Part shown: positions 52,825-62,714 of the stretch, in pieces
Position numbering within the stretch: position 1 is the stretch's first letter
Layout of the letters: the number at the start of each line of letters is the position of its first letter
Assembly: GCA_017856435.1 (NCBI GenBank)
Contig: JAFMFB010000010.1
Coordinates: forward strand, 1 to 64,000
Origin: Burkholderiaceae bacterium
Lineage (GTDB): Bacteria; Pseudomonadota; Gammaproteobacteria; Burkholderiales; Burkholderiaceae_C
Reading direction: 5' to 3'
DNA length: 64,000 bases
The notes under the pieces: model-generated
Database searches by the model: none
What the model was told of the DNA's origin: nothing
What the model saw: the letters and a program-made list of their open reading frames with translations, nothing else
Made by a program: the position numbers and the translations under genes

Positions 52825-52900
52825 GTGTGTACAACAGAGACGGCATGATAGGACACAAGTTCTGACGCAGGGGCTCAGTGTTTACCCGAGGGTTAGCCCT

Positions 52901-53539
52901 TCATGGCGCCAGTCGTTCACGCAACCAGGTTCCATCTGACCCCTGCGTGTAACGCAAACGGTCATGCAAGCGGCTGCGACGTCCCTGCCAAAACTCCCAG
53001 CGATCGGGAACCAGGCGAAACCCCCCCCAATGGGGCGGCCTGGGGGGCTGCATCAGGTACTGGGCCGCGTACTTGGCTGCATTGGCCACCAGCACGCCCC
53101 GGTTGGCAATCACCTGGCTCTGCGGGCTGGCCCAGGCACCAATGCGCGAATCAAGGGGACGGCTGGCATAGTACACATCGCTTTCTTCGGCACTGGTTTT
53201 TTCAAAGCAGCCCTCAATTCGGACCACCCGCTCAAGTTCCACCCAATGAAATTGCAAGGCGGCGTAAGGGTTGCCCGCCAGTTCCCGGCCCTTGCGGCTT
53301 TCGTAGTTGCTGTACCAGACGATGCCGCGTTCGTCATAGCCCTTGATCAGCACCACCCGGCTGGAGGGCCTTAAATCGCTGCCCACCGTGGCCAGCGTCA
53401 TGGCGTTGGGCTCAGGAATTTCTGCTGAAATGGCCTCATGCAGCCACTGGTCAAATTGTTGCAGTGGGTTGGCATGAGAGGCGTCCTCGCCGAGTTCGGC
53501 GCGTTCGTAGCTTTTGCGGAGGTCGGAAATTTTGGTCAT
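52901..53539 (-). CDS. pdxH: Pyridoxamine 5'-phosphate oxidase
   Basis: [57 protein letters not shown]-terminus [19 protein letters not shown]. Confidence 0.95.
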   Translation of the reverse strand: MTKISDLRKSYERAELGEDASHANPLQQFDQWLHEAISAEIPEPNAMTLATVGSDLRPSSRVVLIKGYDERGIVWYSNYESRKGRELAGNPYAALQFHWVELERVVRIEGCFEKTSAEESDVYYASRPLDSRIGAWASPQSQVIANRGVLVANAAKYAAQYLMQPPRPPHWGGFRLVPDRWEFWQGRRSRLHDRLRYTQGSDGTWLRERLAP

Positions 53540-53570
53540 ACTCGCAGTATAGGAATTTAGGAACAGGTTT

Positions 53571-54575
53571 ATGGAAAGTCTGGATTTAAAGGTGTTGGCC
53601 GATGCCCTGGCCTGGAAGCAAACAGGTCATGCAGTGACTTTGGTGACTGTGGTGGAGACCTGGGGCAGTGCACCCCGCCCGCCCGGTGCCCTGTTGGCTG
53701 TGCGTGATGATGGACTGGTCAGCGGTTCAGTCTCGGGGGGGTGTGTGGAAGACGACCTGATCGCCCGCACCAAGGCCTCTTTCAAGAACCCGACGGACCC
53801 GGGCACTGCCACCGGACTTCCCTCAATGATTGCCTATGGCGTCACCAAGGACGAGGCGGCCCGCTTTGGCCTGCCTTGTGGCGGTACCCTGCGGTTGGTG
53901 CAGGAACCCTTGCTCGAGACGGGTTGGGTGCAGGAGCTTTTACAGCGTACGGCACAGCATCGGTTGGTAAGCCGCACCCTGCGGCTGTCCACCGGCGAGG
54001 TCACCCTGGAGGATACGGTGCGTGGCCAGGCCATGGACTTTGATGGCAGCGTTTTACGTACTGTGTTTGGACCCAAGTGGCGAATCTTGCTGATTGGTGC
54101 AGGGCAGTTATCCCAAGCGGTGGCCTCGATGGCCAGCTTGCTGGACTTTGAGGTGCTGGTGTGCGATCCGCGCGAGGAATATGCAGCCACCTTGAACATG
54201 CAGGGTGTCCAAAGGATTGAGGGCATGCCCGATGATGTGGTGCGTGAACTGATGCCCGATGCCCATACCGCCATTGTCGCCCTGACCCATGATCCCAAGC
54301 TGGATGACATGGCCTTGCTGGAAGCCCTGAAATCAGCAGCTTTTTATGTCGGGGCCCTGGGGTCGCGGCGCAACCAGGAGGCACGCAAACAACGCCTGGC
54401 CGAACACTTTGACCTGAGCGAGCAGGAGCTGGCCCGACTGCATGGGCCAGTCGGGCTGCGACTGGGCGCCAAAACGCCGGCCGAAATTGCCGTCACCATC
54501 CTGGCCGAAATTGTGCAGGTGAAAAATCTAGCCACGATGGCGCAAAGCACCTCCACGGGCTGTGCTCTGTCCTGA
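53571..54575 (+). CDS. XdhC/CoxI-family protein
   Basis: [75 protein letters not shown]. Confidence 0.88.
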   Translation: MESLDLKVLADALAWKQTGHAVTLVTVVETWGSAPRPPGALLAVRDDGLVSGSVSGGCVEDDLIARTKASFKNPTDPGTATGLPSMIAYGVTKDEAARFGLPCGGTLRLVQEPLLETGWVQELLQRTAQHRLVSRTLRLSTGEVTLEDTVRGQAMDFDGSVLRTVFGPKWRILLIGAGQLSQAVASMASLLDFEVLVCDPREEYAATLNMQGVQRIEGMPDDVVRELMPDAHTAIVALTHDPKLDDMALLEALKSAAFYVGALGSRRNQEARKQRLAEHFDLSEQELARLHGPVGLRLGAKTPAEIAVTILAEIVQVKNLATMAQSTSTGCALS

Positions 54576-54586
54576 GGCGGTCGGGT

Positions 54587-55117
54587 TCAATATTTGCGCG
54601 CAATAACGGCGCAAGCCAGGCGAGGCCCAGAATTCCCGGTTGGCTGGGTTTTGAAGTCATCCGGATCGCGGTGCACGATCAACCCAAGGCTCACCACATC
54701 ATCGCCCCGGCCACTGCCCACTGTGAGTTGGCTGGTCTCAAATTGAATCCGGGCCACGCCAGCACCATCGGCTCTCAAGCTGGGCAGGTCACCGGTATGG
54801 TGGACAGCATCACCATGGGCCGCATGCATTCGGCCAAACGGGTTGTAGTGGCCGCCGGTACTCATGCCGTCACCACTGGAGCAGTCACCCTTGGCATGGA
54901 TATGAAAGCCGTGTTCGGTGTTGGGTGTCAGGCCGCGCACCTCACCACTGACCACCACGGAGTCCAAGCGTTGTTCAAACATCAGGCTGCCGGTGACGCT
55001 GCTGCCCTTGGTGGGCTGGAGTTCGGCAGTGGCATGGGCATCGGTAAAACGGGAAGAGGCGGTCGCGCAGGCTGACAGGACGGCCGCACAAGCCAGGGAA
55101 GCGAAGATATGTTGCAT
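54587..55117 (-). CDS. sodC: Cu/Zn superoxide dismutase, exported
   Basis: Lipobox-like LSACAT; GFHIHAKGDCSSGDGMSTGGHYNPFGRMHAAHGD; LIVHRDPDDFKTQPTGNSGPRLACAVI. Confidence 0.93.
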   Translation of the reverse strand: MQHIFASLACAAVLSACATASSRFTDAHATAELQPTKGSSVTGSLMFEQRLDSVVVSGEVRGLTPNTEHGFHIHAKGDCSSGDGMSTGGHYNPFGRMHAAHGDAVHHTGDLPSLRADGAGVARIQFETSQLTVGSGRGDDVVSLGLIVHRDPDDFKTQPTGNSGPRLACAVIARKY

Positions 55118-55171
55118 GGCAAAACCCCAATAGAAGTAACTGAAGTGAGGACATTACGGCGGCTTGAGTGG

Positions 55172-55783
55172 CTATTTCAATGACTTTTCACATGAAATCA
55201 GCAAAGCCTCAAGTTTTTTGTCATGAATTCCGTGTTGCAAAAGGCTGTCGTAAGTTTGTTGCGCGTAATCCAGTGTGGTGCCATAGCGGCCCCTGGCTGC
55301 CGAGAAAATCTGGTGGTACTGCTTCGGACTGAGTGTTCCGGTAAAGCTGGGACTTTTGCGTGACAGGGTGAACGTCAGCGCGGTGACATCCCCCTGCGGG
55401 GTATTGCAGCGCAAAAAGCGCGGGTCATAAACCGCGCTGGGCATTTCCCGCTCCCACAGCAAGGCCAGTGTGGCATGAACTTGAGCCTGCTTCACCCGAA
55501 AGGCCAGCCCGTGACAACTTCCCCCGGCAAGTAGTGCAAATACCAAGCCAGGGCATTCAGGGGTGCCTCGGTTGATGCGGCTCCACATCTTGAGGGCACG
55601 ATGCCAGCCCAGCACACGCGCTGATCGCCGTTCGGTAAAGGGAAAATCTGGTCGCCAGATCAGTGAGGCATAGCCAAACAACCAAAGATCTCCCTGTTCA
55701 CCCCACTGCGCCAAGGTGGTCGCCAACATGGCGATCGGGTCACGGCGACTGGGGGCAGGTGCTGGATTGATCGGGCTCATCAT
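55172..55783 (-). CDS. Gamma-glutamylcyclotransferase (ChaC-like)
   Basis: LWLFGYASLIWRPDFPFTERRSARVLGWHRALKMWS. Confidence 0.9.
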   Translation of the reverse strand: MMSPINPAPAPSRRDPIAMLATTLAQWGEQGDLWLFGYASLIWRPDFPFTERRSARVLGWHRALKMWSRINRGTPECPGLVFALLAGGSCHGLAFRVKQAQVHATLALLWEREMPSAVYDPRFLRCNTPQGDVTALTFTLSRKSPSFTGTLSPKQYHQIFSAARGRYGTTLDYAQQTYDSLLQHGIHDKKLEALLISCEKSLK

Positions 55784-55832
55784 CTCTGCCTAATCTAGGG
55801 TTCCCTCCAGCCATGGTGGCAGCGCTCAGAAC

Positions 55833-56219
55833 TCAGTCATCACGCTGGATCAGCTCGATCTTGTAGCCGTCCGGGTCGGTGATGAAGGCAATCACGCTGG
55901 TGCCGCCCTTGACGGGGCCGGGTTCACGCGTGATGTTACCGCCATGGGAACGGATCTGATCACAGGTGGCATAGACATCTTTCACGCCCAGCGCCACATG
56001 ACCATAGGCACTACCCAGCTCATAACTCTCCACCCCGTAGTTGTAGGTGAGCTCCAGCTCGGCCTGCGCGGGGTTGCTGTCAAAGCCGACGAATGCCAGT
56101 GAATATTTTTGTTCAGGCCGGTCAGTGGTACGCAGAAGCTTCATGCCCATCACCTGGGTGTAGAAGTCAATCGAGCGCTGCAGGTTACCTACCCTGAGCA
56201 TGGTGTGCAGGAATCGCAT
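55833..56219 (-). CDS. gloA: Lactoylglutathione lyase (glyoxalase I)
   Basis: [59 protein letters not shown]. Confidence 0.95.
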   Translation of the reverse strand: MRFLHTMLRVGNLQRSIDFYTQVMGMKLLRTTDRPEQKYSLAFVGFDSNPAQAELELTYNYGVESYELGSAYGHVALGVKDVYATCDQIRSHGGNITREPGPVKGGTSVIAFITDPDGYKIELIQRDD

Positions 56220-56327
56220 GGCAGTTTCCTTAGTTAGCAGTCAAACGGATGACATAGAGATCTGGTGCACTCGTAAGCAGAAAAAGTCTCCAGTCATCAG
56301 ATTATCGTAACCCCAGATTGAGCAAAT

Positions 56328-57941
56328 TCAGTGACTGATGCGACCAAAGTTGGTGCGCAGGGGGTCAACACCTCCACCCTGGCCGCCCCCCTTGGGTTGG
56401 CCAGACCGGTTTGCACCACGCCGACGACGGTTGGACTGGCTTAGGGAATCAGTGCCAGTGCGCAACGGATCGGGTTGCGCTGAGTGACCGCTGCCTCGTG
56501 GCCCTTGGGAGCGACTTTCCTGGGTTCGACCCGACTGGCCATGACGACCCTCAGAAGCTGGACGCCCATTGTTTTGGCCAGCAGGCCTGCGCTTGTCGCT
56601 CGTACCTGCACGACCTGAATCACCACGGTTGCTTGCGCCACGCTGAGGCTGGTTGGCCTTGTTGTCGCGAATGCGCTGCATCATTTCTGTACGCGCAGCC
56701 TTGGCTGCTGCGGCCATCACCTCGCGGCTGGGGGGTTTGCCCGCACCGCCCCAGATGGTCTGACGGCCCATGGCAATGGGCTCAGCGCGCTCATCGGCTT
56801 CCGGACCAAATCCTTCCACAGGGACGACCGGGATGCTTTGCTTAGTGAAACGCTCGATTTCTGCCATGAATCCCTGCTCGTCAAGACAAACCAGGTTGAC
56901 AGCCTGACCCTCACGACCGGCACGGCCAGTACGACCGATGCGGTGAACATAGTCTTCCGGAACATTCGGGATCTCATAGTTCACCACATGCGGTAGGTCA
57001 TCGATATCGATACCGCGTGCAGCGATGTCGGTAGCCACCAGGGCACGAATTTCACCGCTCTTGAAGCCAGCCAGGGCCTGGGTGCGAGCCGCCTGGCTCT
57101 TGTTGCCATGCAGGGCCATGGCGGTGATGCCATTTTTCTCCAGGTAATCAGCCACGTTGTTGGCGCCAAACTTGGTACGGGTAAAGACCAGCACCTGGCT
57201 CCAGTTGTGCTGGTTGATGATGTGGGCGAGCAGGGCTTTCTTTTTGGAGCGTCCAACCGGATGGATGCTTTGCTCAATGCGCTGCACGGTGGTGTTGCGC
57301 GGCGTGACCTGGACGGTTTGCGGATTCTTGAGCAAGCCGTGGGCCAGATCACGAATCTCGTCGCTGAAGGTGGCGGAAAACAGCAAGCTTTGCTTATCGC
57401 GCGGTAGCAGTGCCAGCACTTTCTTCACGTCATGGATGAAACCCATGTCCAGCATGCGGTCAGCCTCATCGAGCACCAGTACCTGCACGGTCGACAGGTC
57501 CAGAAAACCTTGTTGTTGCAGGTCGAGCAGGCGGCCAGGTGTGGCCACCAGAATATCGATGCCTCGTTTGATTCGATCGATCTGGGGATTCATACCGACG
57601 CCACCAAAAATCACGGTCGAGGCCAGTTGCAGGTATTTGCCGTAGGTGCGAACGGACTCTTCCACCTGGGCGGCTAGTTCCCGCGTGGGGGTGAGCACCA
57701 GGGCTCGGATGCCGGTGCCGCCCCACTTGTTCTGCGCGCTACGGCTCATGACCAGGCGGTGCAGCAGGGGCAGGGTGAAGGCAGCGGTCTTGCCGGTACC
57801 AGTCTGGGCGCCACCCAGCAGGTCGTGACCGTCCAGAATCACCGGTATGGACTGGGCCTGAATTGGCGTTGGGGTTTGGTAGCCCTGCTCGCGCACGGCC
57901 TTCTGAATGGCCGGAGCCAGCTTGAGGTCTTCAAAGTTCAT
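56328..57941 (-). CDS. rhlE: DEAD-box ATP-dependent RNA helicase RhlE
   Basis: Q-motif TPIQAQSIPVI, AQTGTGKTAAFTLPLL, VLDEADRMLDMGF, SATFS, HRIGRTGRAGREG; basic Gly/Arg/Gln-rich C-terminus. Confidence 0.93.
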   Translation of the reverse strand: MNFEDLKLAPAIQKAVREQGYQTPTPIQAQSIPVILDGHDLLGGAQTGTGKTAAFTLPLLHRLVMSRSAQNKWGGTGIRALVLTPTRELAAQVEESVRTYGKYLQLASTVIFGGVGMNPQIDRIKRGIDILVATPGRLLDLQQQGFLDLSTVQVLVLDEADRMLDMGFIHDVKKVLALLPRDKQSLLFSATFSDEIRDLAHGLLKNPQTVQVTPRNTTVQRIEQSIHPVGRSKKKALLAHIINQHNWSQVLVFTRTKFGANNVADYLEKNGITAMALHGNKSQAARTQALAGFKSGEIRALVATDIAARGIDIDDLPHVVNYEIPNVPEDYVHRIGRTGRAGREGQAVNLVCLDEQGFMAEIERFTKQSIPVVPVEGFGPEADERAEPIAMGRQTIWGGAGKPPSREVMAAAAKAARTEMMQRIRDNKANQPQRGASNRGDSGRAGTSDKRRPAGQNNGRPASEGRHGQSGRTQESRSQGPRGSGHSAQPDPLRTGTDSLSQSNRRRRGANRSGQPKGGGQGGGVDPLRTNFGRISH

Positions 57942-58100
57942 GTGATGAGCGCCCATCCTGGGCGCATGGGGAATCGGTCGTGTCAACTTTCTCAACAGAG
58001 AAAGTTGATCAGTCAAGAACCGATGAATAAAAAAAGGAACCAACCGCAACGGTTGGGACCTCGGCAGAGCGCCGATGTCAGACCAACTGAACTGTCTGAC
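57942..58100 (-). promoter_or_regulatory. Structured rhlE 5' leader with consecutive hairpins and an internal intrinsic-terminator-like element
   Basis: Inverted repeats at 58077-58100, 58061-58075, 58040-58056 (followed on the reverse strand by TTCCTTTTTTT), 57983-58008 and 57949-57965; GATAAT -10 candidate at 58107-58112 (reverse strand). Confidence 0.6.
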
Positions 58101-58142
58101 AACTGCATTATCTCATGACTTGTGCTCCGCTACACTGAGTCC

Positions 58143-58727
58143 ATGACCAGCACCACCATGGCCTACGATGCCCACGAGGACCGCGTCTGGTTGTCATTCA
58201 ACGATGACAGCCCACGCCTGTGGCTCACCCGCCGCCTGATCGAGCAACTGTTCAGTCATGGTTTGTCCTTGCTGGAAAAAACCACAGGAGGCGAACAGGG
58301 CGGTGCCGATGCGGCGACACGGATCGCCCTGGAGCATCAGTTGGCACTCAATGAATTGCTTCCTGGTGAGCAGAAATTACCCATCAAGATGGGGCAGGAA
58401 AGTCCACAGCAGACCCAGCGTGAAACCCATGTCCTGTGCCGCGGTATCACCATGAATTTCAGTGATCGAAATTGCGAGCTGATCTTTTTGCTCCCTGAGG
58501 GACAACGCAAGCTGGCCATGTCGCGTGTGATGATGCACCGTTGGCTGCATGGGCTCAATCTGGCCGTACGCCAGGCCCGCTGGGCGCTTACCAGAGTGCC
58601 GCAGTGGCTCAATCAAAGTCAGCTCCCTGCAGCCATCCAGGCGCTGACCGAAATGCCGATCCCCCGGGAACTTGATGAGGATGACGATCCGCCAGCGCCC
58701 ACCGGCCCGGCTGATCCGCAACCCTGA
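58143..58727 (+). CDS. Conserved-looking hypothetical protein
   Basis: ORF between divergent rhlE and ettA; start ATG at 58143; no domain recognised by eye. Confidence 0.6.
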   Translation: MTSTTMAYDAHEDRVWLSFNDDSPRLWLTRRLIEQLFSHGLSLLEKTTGGEQGGADAATRIALEHQLALNELLPGEQKLPIKMGQESPQQTQRETHVLCRGITMNFSDRNCELIFLLPEGQRKLAMSRVMMHRWLHGLNLAVRQARWALTRVPQWLNQSQLPAAIQALTEMPIPRELDEDDDPPAPTGPADPQP

Positions 58728-58863
58728 GTTTTCATGCGAGCAGCCCGCCCTGCGATAATCTGACCCTTCCCGAACGCACAGGGTCTAATCCGCAGGTTCA
58801 GACGCAGCAGTTCGTTTCGCCGGCCGGTTGGCCGCATTCCCGCTACCTGACAACACCCAAGCT

Positions 58864-60525
58864 ATGGCTCAATATGTTTTTTCGATGAATCGCCTTGGCA
58901 AGATCGTGCCGCCCAAGCGCCACATCTTGAAGGATATTTCACTGAGTTTTTTCCCCGGCGCCAAGATTGGCGTGCTGGGTCTAAACGGTTCGGGCAAGTC
59001 CACCCTGCTCAAAATCATGGCCGGCGTGGACAAAGAATTCGAGGGCGAAGCAATTCCCATGGCCGGCCTGAAAATCGGATATCTGCCCCAGGAACCCCAA
59101 CTGGAGCCTGATGAAACCGTGCGGCAGGCCGTTGAAGGTGGCATGGGCGAGGTCAAGGCCGCGCAGGCCCGCCTGGAAGAAGTCTATGCGGCCTACGCCG
59201 AGCCCGATGCCGATTTCGATGCGTTGGCCGCCGAACAGGCCCAGCTCGAGGCGATTCTGGCAACGGCCGGTGATGGGGGCGACCATCAGCTGGAAATTGC
59301 GGCCGACGCCTTGCGCCTGCCGGCCTGGGACGCTGTTATCAAAAACCTGTCGGGTGGTGAAAAACGTCGGGTGGCGCTTTGCCGCCTGTTGCTGTCCAAG
59401 CCGGACATGCTGCTGCTGGACGAGCCCACCAACCACCTGGATGCCGAATCGGTGGACTGGCTCGAGCAGTTTCTACAGCGCTTCCCGGGCACCGTAGTGG
59501 CTATCACGCACGATCGTTATTTCCTGGACAACGCGGCCGAGTGGATTCTCGAACTTGACCGTGGCCATGGCATTCCCTACAAGGGCAACTATTCCAGCTG
59601 GCTGGAGCAAAAGGAAGCCCGCCTGGAGCAGGAACAGAAGACTGAAGACGCCCGCACCAAGGCCATGAAGAAGGAATTGGAGTGGGCGCGTCAGAACCCC
59701 AAGGGCCGGCAAGCCAAAAGCAAGGCCCGTTTGGCCCGCTTTGAGGAACTCAGCGATTTCGAATACCAGAAGCGCAACGAGACACAGGAAATTTTCATTC
59801 CAGTGGCCGATCGCCTGGGCAATGAAGTGATTGAATTCAAGAATGTCAGCAAATCGTTTGGCGATCGCCTGCTGATCGACGATTTGAGTTTCAAGGTGCC
59901 TCCTGGCGCCATTGTCGGCATCATTGGCCCCAACGGTGCCGGCAAGTCCACCTTGTTCAAAATGATTGCCGGCAAGGAACAGCCCGACAGCGGTGAAGTG
60001 CAGATTGGCAAGACCGTGCACATGGCCTTTGTCGACCAGTCGCGCGATGACTTGTCCAATGACAAGACGGTTTGGGAAGACGTTTCCGGTGGGCTGGATA
60101 TTTTGACGGTGGGCAAATTCCAGATGCCCAGCCGGGCCTACTGTGGACGTTTCAATTTCAATGGCGGCGATCAGCAGAAGAAGGTGGGCATGCTGTCCGG
60201 CGGTGAACGCGGCCGCCTGCACCTGGCCAAGACCTTGATTGCTGGCGGCAATGTCTTGCTACTGGACGAGCCCTCCAACGACCTGGACGTGGAAACCCTG
60301 CGCGCGCTGGAAGACGCCCTGCTGGAGTTTGCCGGCTCGGTGATGGTGATCAGCCACGACCGTTGGTTTCTTGACCGCATCTGTACCCATATCCTGGCCG
60401 CCGAAGGGGACAGTCAGTGGGTATTCTTCGATGGCAACTACCAGGAATACGAAGCAGACAAGAAAAGGCGCCTGGGCGAAGAGGGCGCCAAACCCAAGCG
60501 GGTGCGCTACAAGGCCCTCAAATAA
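58864..60525 (+). CDS. ettA: Energy-dependent translational throttle protein EttA (ABC-F)
   Basis: MAQYVFSMNRLGKIVPPKRHILKDISLSFFPGAKIGVLGLNGSGKSTLLKIMAGVDKEFEGEA; two Walker A sites; NLSGGEKRRVALCRLLLSKPDMLLLDEPTNHLDAESVDWLEQFL. Confidence 0.95.
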   Translation: MAQYVFSMNRLGKIVPPKRHILKDISLSFFPGAKIGVLGLNGSGKSTLLKIMAGVDKEFEGEAIPMAGLKIGYLPQEPQLEPDETVRQAVEGGMGEVKAAQARLEEVYAAYAEPDADFDALAAEQAQLEAILATAGDGGDHQLEIAADALRLPAWDAVIKNLSGGEKRRVALCRLLLSKPDMLLLDEPTNHLDAESVDWLEQFLQRFPGTVVAITHDRYFLDNAAEWILELDRGHGIPYKGNYSSWLEQKEARLEQEQKTEDARTKAMKKELEWARQNPKGRQAKSKARLARFEELSDFEYQKRNETQEIFIPVADRLGNEVIEFKNVSKSFGDRLLIDDLSFKVPPGAIVGIIGPNGAGKSTLFKMIAGKEQPDSGEVQIGKTVHMAFVDQSRDDLSNDKTVWEDVSGGLDILTVGKFQMPSRAYCGRFNFNGGDQQKKVGMLSGGERGRLHLAKTLIAGGNVLLLDEPSNDLDVETLRALEDALLEFAGSVMVISHDRWFLDRICTHILAAEGDSQWVFFDGNYQEYEADKKRRLGEEGAKPKRVRYKALK

Positions 60526-60599
60526 ACCCCCGAGCCTGAGGCTTCAGAACAAGACCTCAGGTGCCTGCAATGCGGGGCGTGCTTTTCAGCCCGATCGGC

Positions 60600-61475
60600 T
60601 CAGGGTTTGCCGCTCACGCTGATGGGCTTGAGTGATCGCAGGTAGGCAATCAGGGCCGACATGTCCTCGGCATTGATGGTCTTGTAGAAGGGGAATCCCA
60701 TCGGCGGTTTCATCGGTTGGCCATTTTTATCGATGCCTTCGCGAATCCCGCGTTCGATCTGGGCATCGGTGGCATTTTTCAGCCCAGTTTCGTGAGGTGT
60801 CAGGTTGCGCGACACACTGACACCCCAGGGGCCACGAAATTCCTGCCCACCGGCACCCAACTGCAACATCTGAAGCATGCCTTTTTGATCCCGCGGGTTG
60901 TGGCAATCCATGCAGTGGCCGATGTTGGCCAAGTACTCGCCATACTTCACCTTGTCACGCGGGGAGGGTGCCTTGACCTGCTTGATGGCGGGCCCATAAC
61001 TGGGTGGCAAGGGAATGTGGTACTTCGACTTGGGGACTTTGTTGCTGACCGCGGGCTGCGCACGCAAGTAGGCAATGATGGCGGCCAGATCATCGTCCGA
61101 CATTTCCCGATAAAAGGAAATGGGCATGGGCGGCCCGATCACCGTCTTGTCAGGACGGATGCCTTCCCGGATGGCCTTGGCCAACTGAGTATCGGTCCAC
61201 CGACCGATCCCAGTCTCTCTATCGGGCGTGATGTTCGGGGCGTAAGCTTTAAATGGGGGTTCATCAAAGACCATGCCACCTGACAAACCCTTGTCCAGCA
61301 AGGGCTCGCCCTGAGGGCCACGCTGAAAGTGACAGTTGCCACAGGCAACGACACCATTCATCAGGTACTTGCCGCGTTCAAGCAAGGCCACTGAGCCTGG
61401 CTTGCCTTGCGACATTGCGGGTGAACTGCACAGGAGAAGGTAAAACCCTAAAGCGGCGAGCCATCGAGTCATCAT
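60600..61475 (-). CDS. Exported diheme c-type cytochrome
   Basis: Two CxxCH motifs (CGNCH, CMDCH) in two similar halves; signal peptide MTRWLAALGFYLLLCSSPAMSQ. Confidence 0.88.
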   Translation of the reverse strand: MMTRWLAALGFYLLLCSSPAMSQGKPGSVALLERGKYLMNGVVACGNCHFQRGPQGEPLLDKGLSGGMVFDEPPFKAYAPNITPDRETGIGRWTDTQLAKAIREGIRPDKTVIGPPMPISFYREMSDDDLAAIIAYLRAQPAVSNKVPKSKYHIPLPPSYGPAIKQVKAPSPRDKVKYGEYLANIGHCMDCHNPRDQKGMLQMLQLGAGGQEFRGPWGVSVSRNLTPHETGLKNATDAQIERGIREGIDKNGQPMKPPMGFPFYKTINAEDMSALIAYLRSLKPISVSGKP

Positions 61476-61655
61476 GATGCTTCCTTGATCGGGGGATCGG
61501 TTGAACAGGCAACCATCTTCAATGCTCGGCACAGGATCTGACTGAGTTACATCAAGTAATTTGAATATCCATTGACAACTTCATGGCGCCGGCCCGGGTC
61601 TGGCCGCGTCAGGGTTTGCCGCCCCGTGACTCAGGTCAAGTTGGCAGGCGATGGG

Positions 61656-62654
61656 CTATCGATGCAGGGAGTTCGCAGCGGGCCAGAAGTGGCCCTGATG
61701 GCTCAGGTCGCTGGCCGCCATGACCGCATTGACCGTGGCGCGCGCGCTGACCTCAGCGGCCAGGGTAGCCAGCAGCACTGGATCGGCCACGGCGGCATTG
61801 CTGCCAGTAGCCAGCGCAAACATGAGATCACCGTCAAATTGGGTATGCACCGGGTTGATCGAGCGGGCCAGGCCATCGTGCGCCACCTGCGCCAGACGTT
61901 GGGCCTGAGGCTTGGCGAGCGCGACGTCAGTGGCAACCACACCAATCGTGGTGTGGCTGCCTGCCATCAGATGAGCCGGTGTCTGGCCTGCCAGTAGCGC
62001 ACTGCGGCTGTTGCGCAGGGTTTTGCCGTCGCTAGTGCGCGCGCCGCAAATCACCGCGCCGGTGGCCGGGTCCAGCACATCGCCCACCGCATTGCAAACC
62101 ACCAGTGCGCCCACGGTGATGCCCGCCACGCTCAGAGAGGCTGTGCCGACCCCGCCTTTCATGGCATAGGCCTGCCCGAACAGCTTGCCCACCAGCGCGC
62201 CACAGCCGGCTCCCGCATTACCCTGGGCAGGCGCTTGCGAACTGGCTGAGCGGCAGGCCTGATAGCCCGCATCTGCGTCGGGTCGGATATTGGCGTCGCC
62301 CACGCCCAGGTCATAGATCACGGCCGCCGGAACGATGGGTACGAGCGCGTGTCCGGTGCGGTAGCCAATGCCTTGTTCTTCCAGCCAGCGCATCACGCCC
62401 GCCGCCGCATTCAGCCCCCAGGCACTGCCGCCACTGAGCAGCACGGCATGGACCCGCTCGACCAGATTGCCTGGCGCCAGCAGGTCGGTTTCACGGGTGC
62501 CAGGTGCTGCCCCGCGCACATCCACCGCGGCCACCGCGCCGGCGCGTGCCAGTACGACCGAGCAACCCGTGGGGCGGCGCGGGTCATTGAAATGCCCTAT
62601 CTCAATGCCGGCAACCTGGGTGATGGCGCCGGGATGCAATTTGCCTGCGTTCAT
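61656..62654 (-). CDS. P1/S58-family peptidase (DmpA-like aminopeptidase)
   Basis: ITQVAGIEIGHFNDPRRPTGCSVVLA, LLSGGSAWGLNAAAGVMRWLEEQGIGY, GVVATDVALAKPQAQRLAQVAHDGLARSINPVHTQFDGDLMFALATG. Confidence 0.88.
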   Translation of the reverse strand: MNAGKLHPGAITQVAGIEIGHFNDPRRPTGCSVVLARAGAVAAVDVRGAAPGTRETDLLAPGNLVERVHAVLLSGGSAWGLNAAAGVMRWLEEQGIGYRTGHALVPIVPAAVIYDLGVGDANIRPDADAGYQACRSASSQAPAQGNAGAGCGALVGKLFGQAYAMKGGVGTASLSVAGITVGALVVCNAVGDVLDPATGAVICGARTSDGKTLRNSRSALLAGQTPAHLMAGSHTTIGVVATDVALAKPQAQRLAQVAHDGLARSINPVHTQFDGDLMFALATGSNAAVADPVLLATLAAEVSARATVNAVMAASDLSHQGHFWPAANSLHR

Positions 62655-62714
62655 GACCGAAGTTTATGCCTTGTCAAGCGCTAATTGACCGGCAGGATTT
62701 TCTACAATGGTCCC

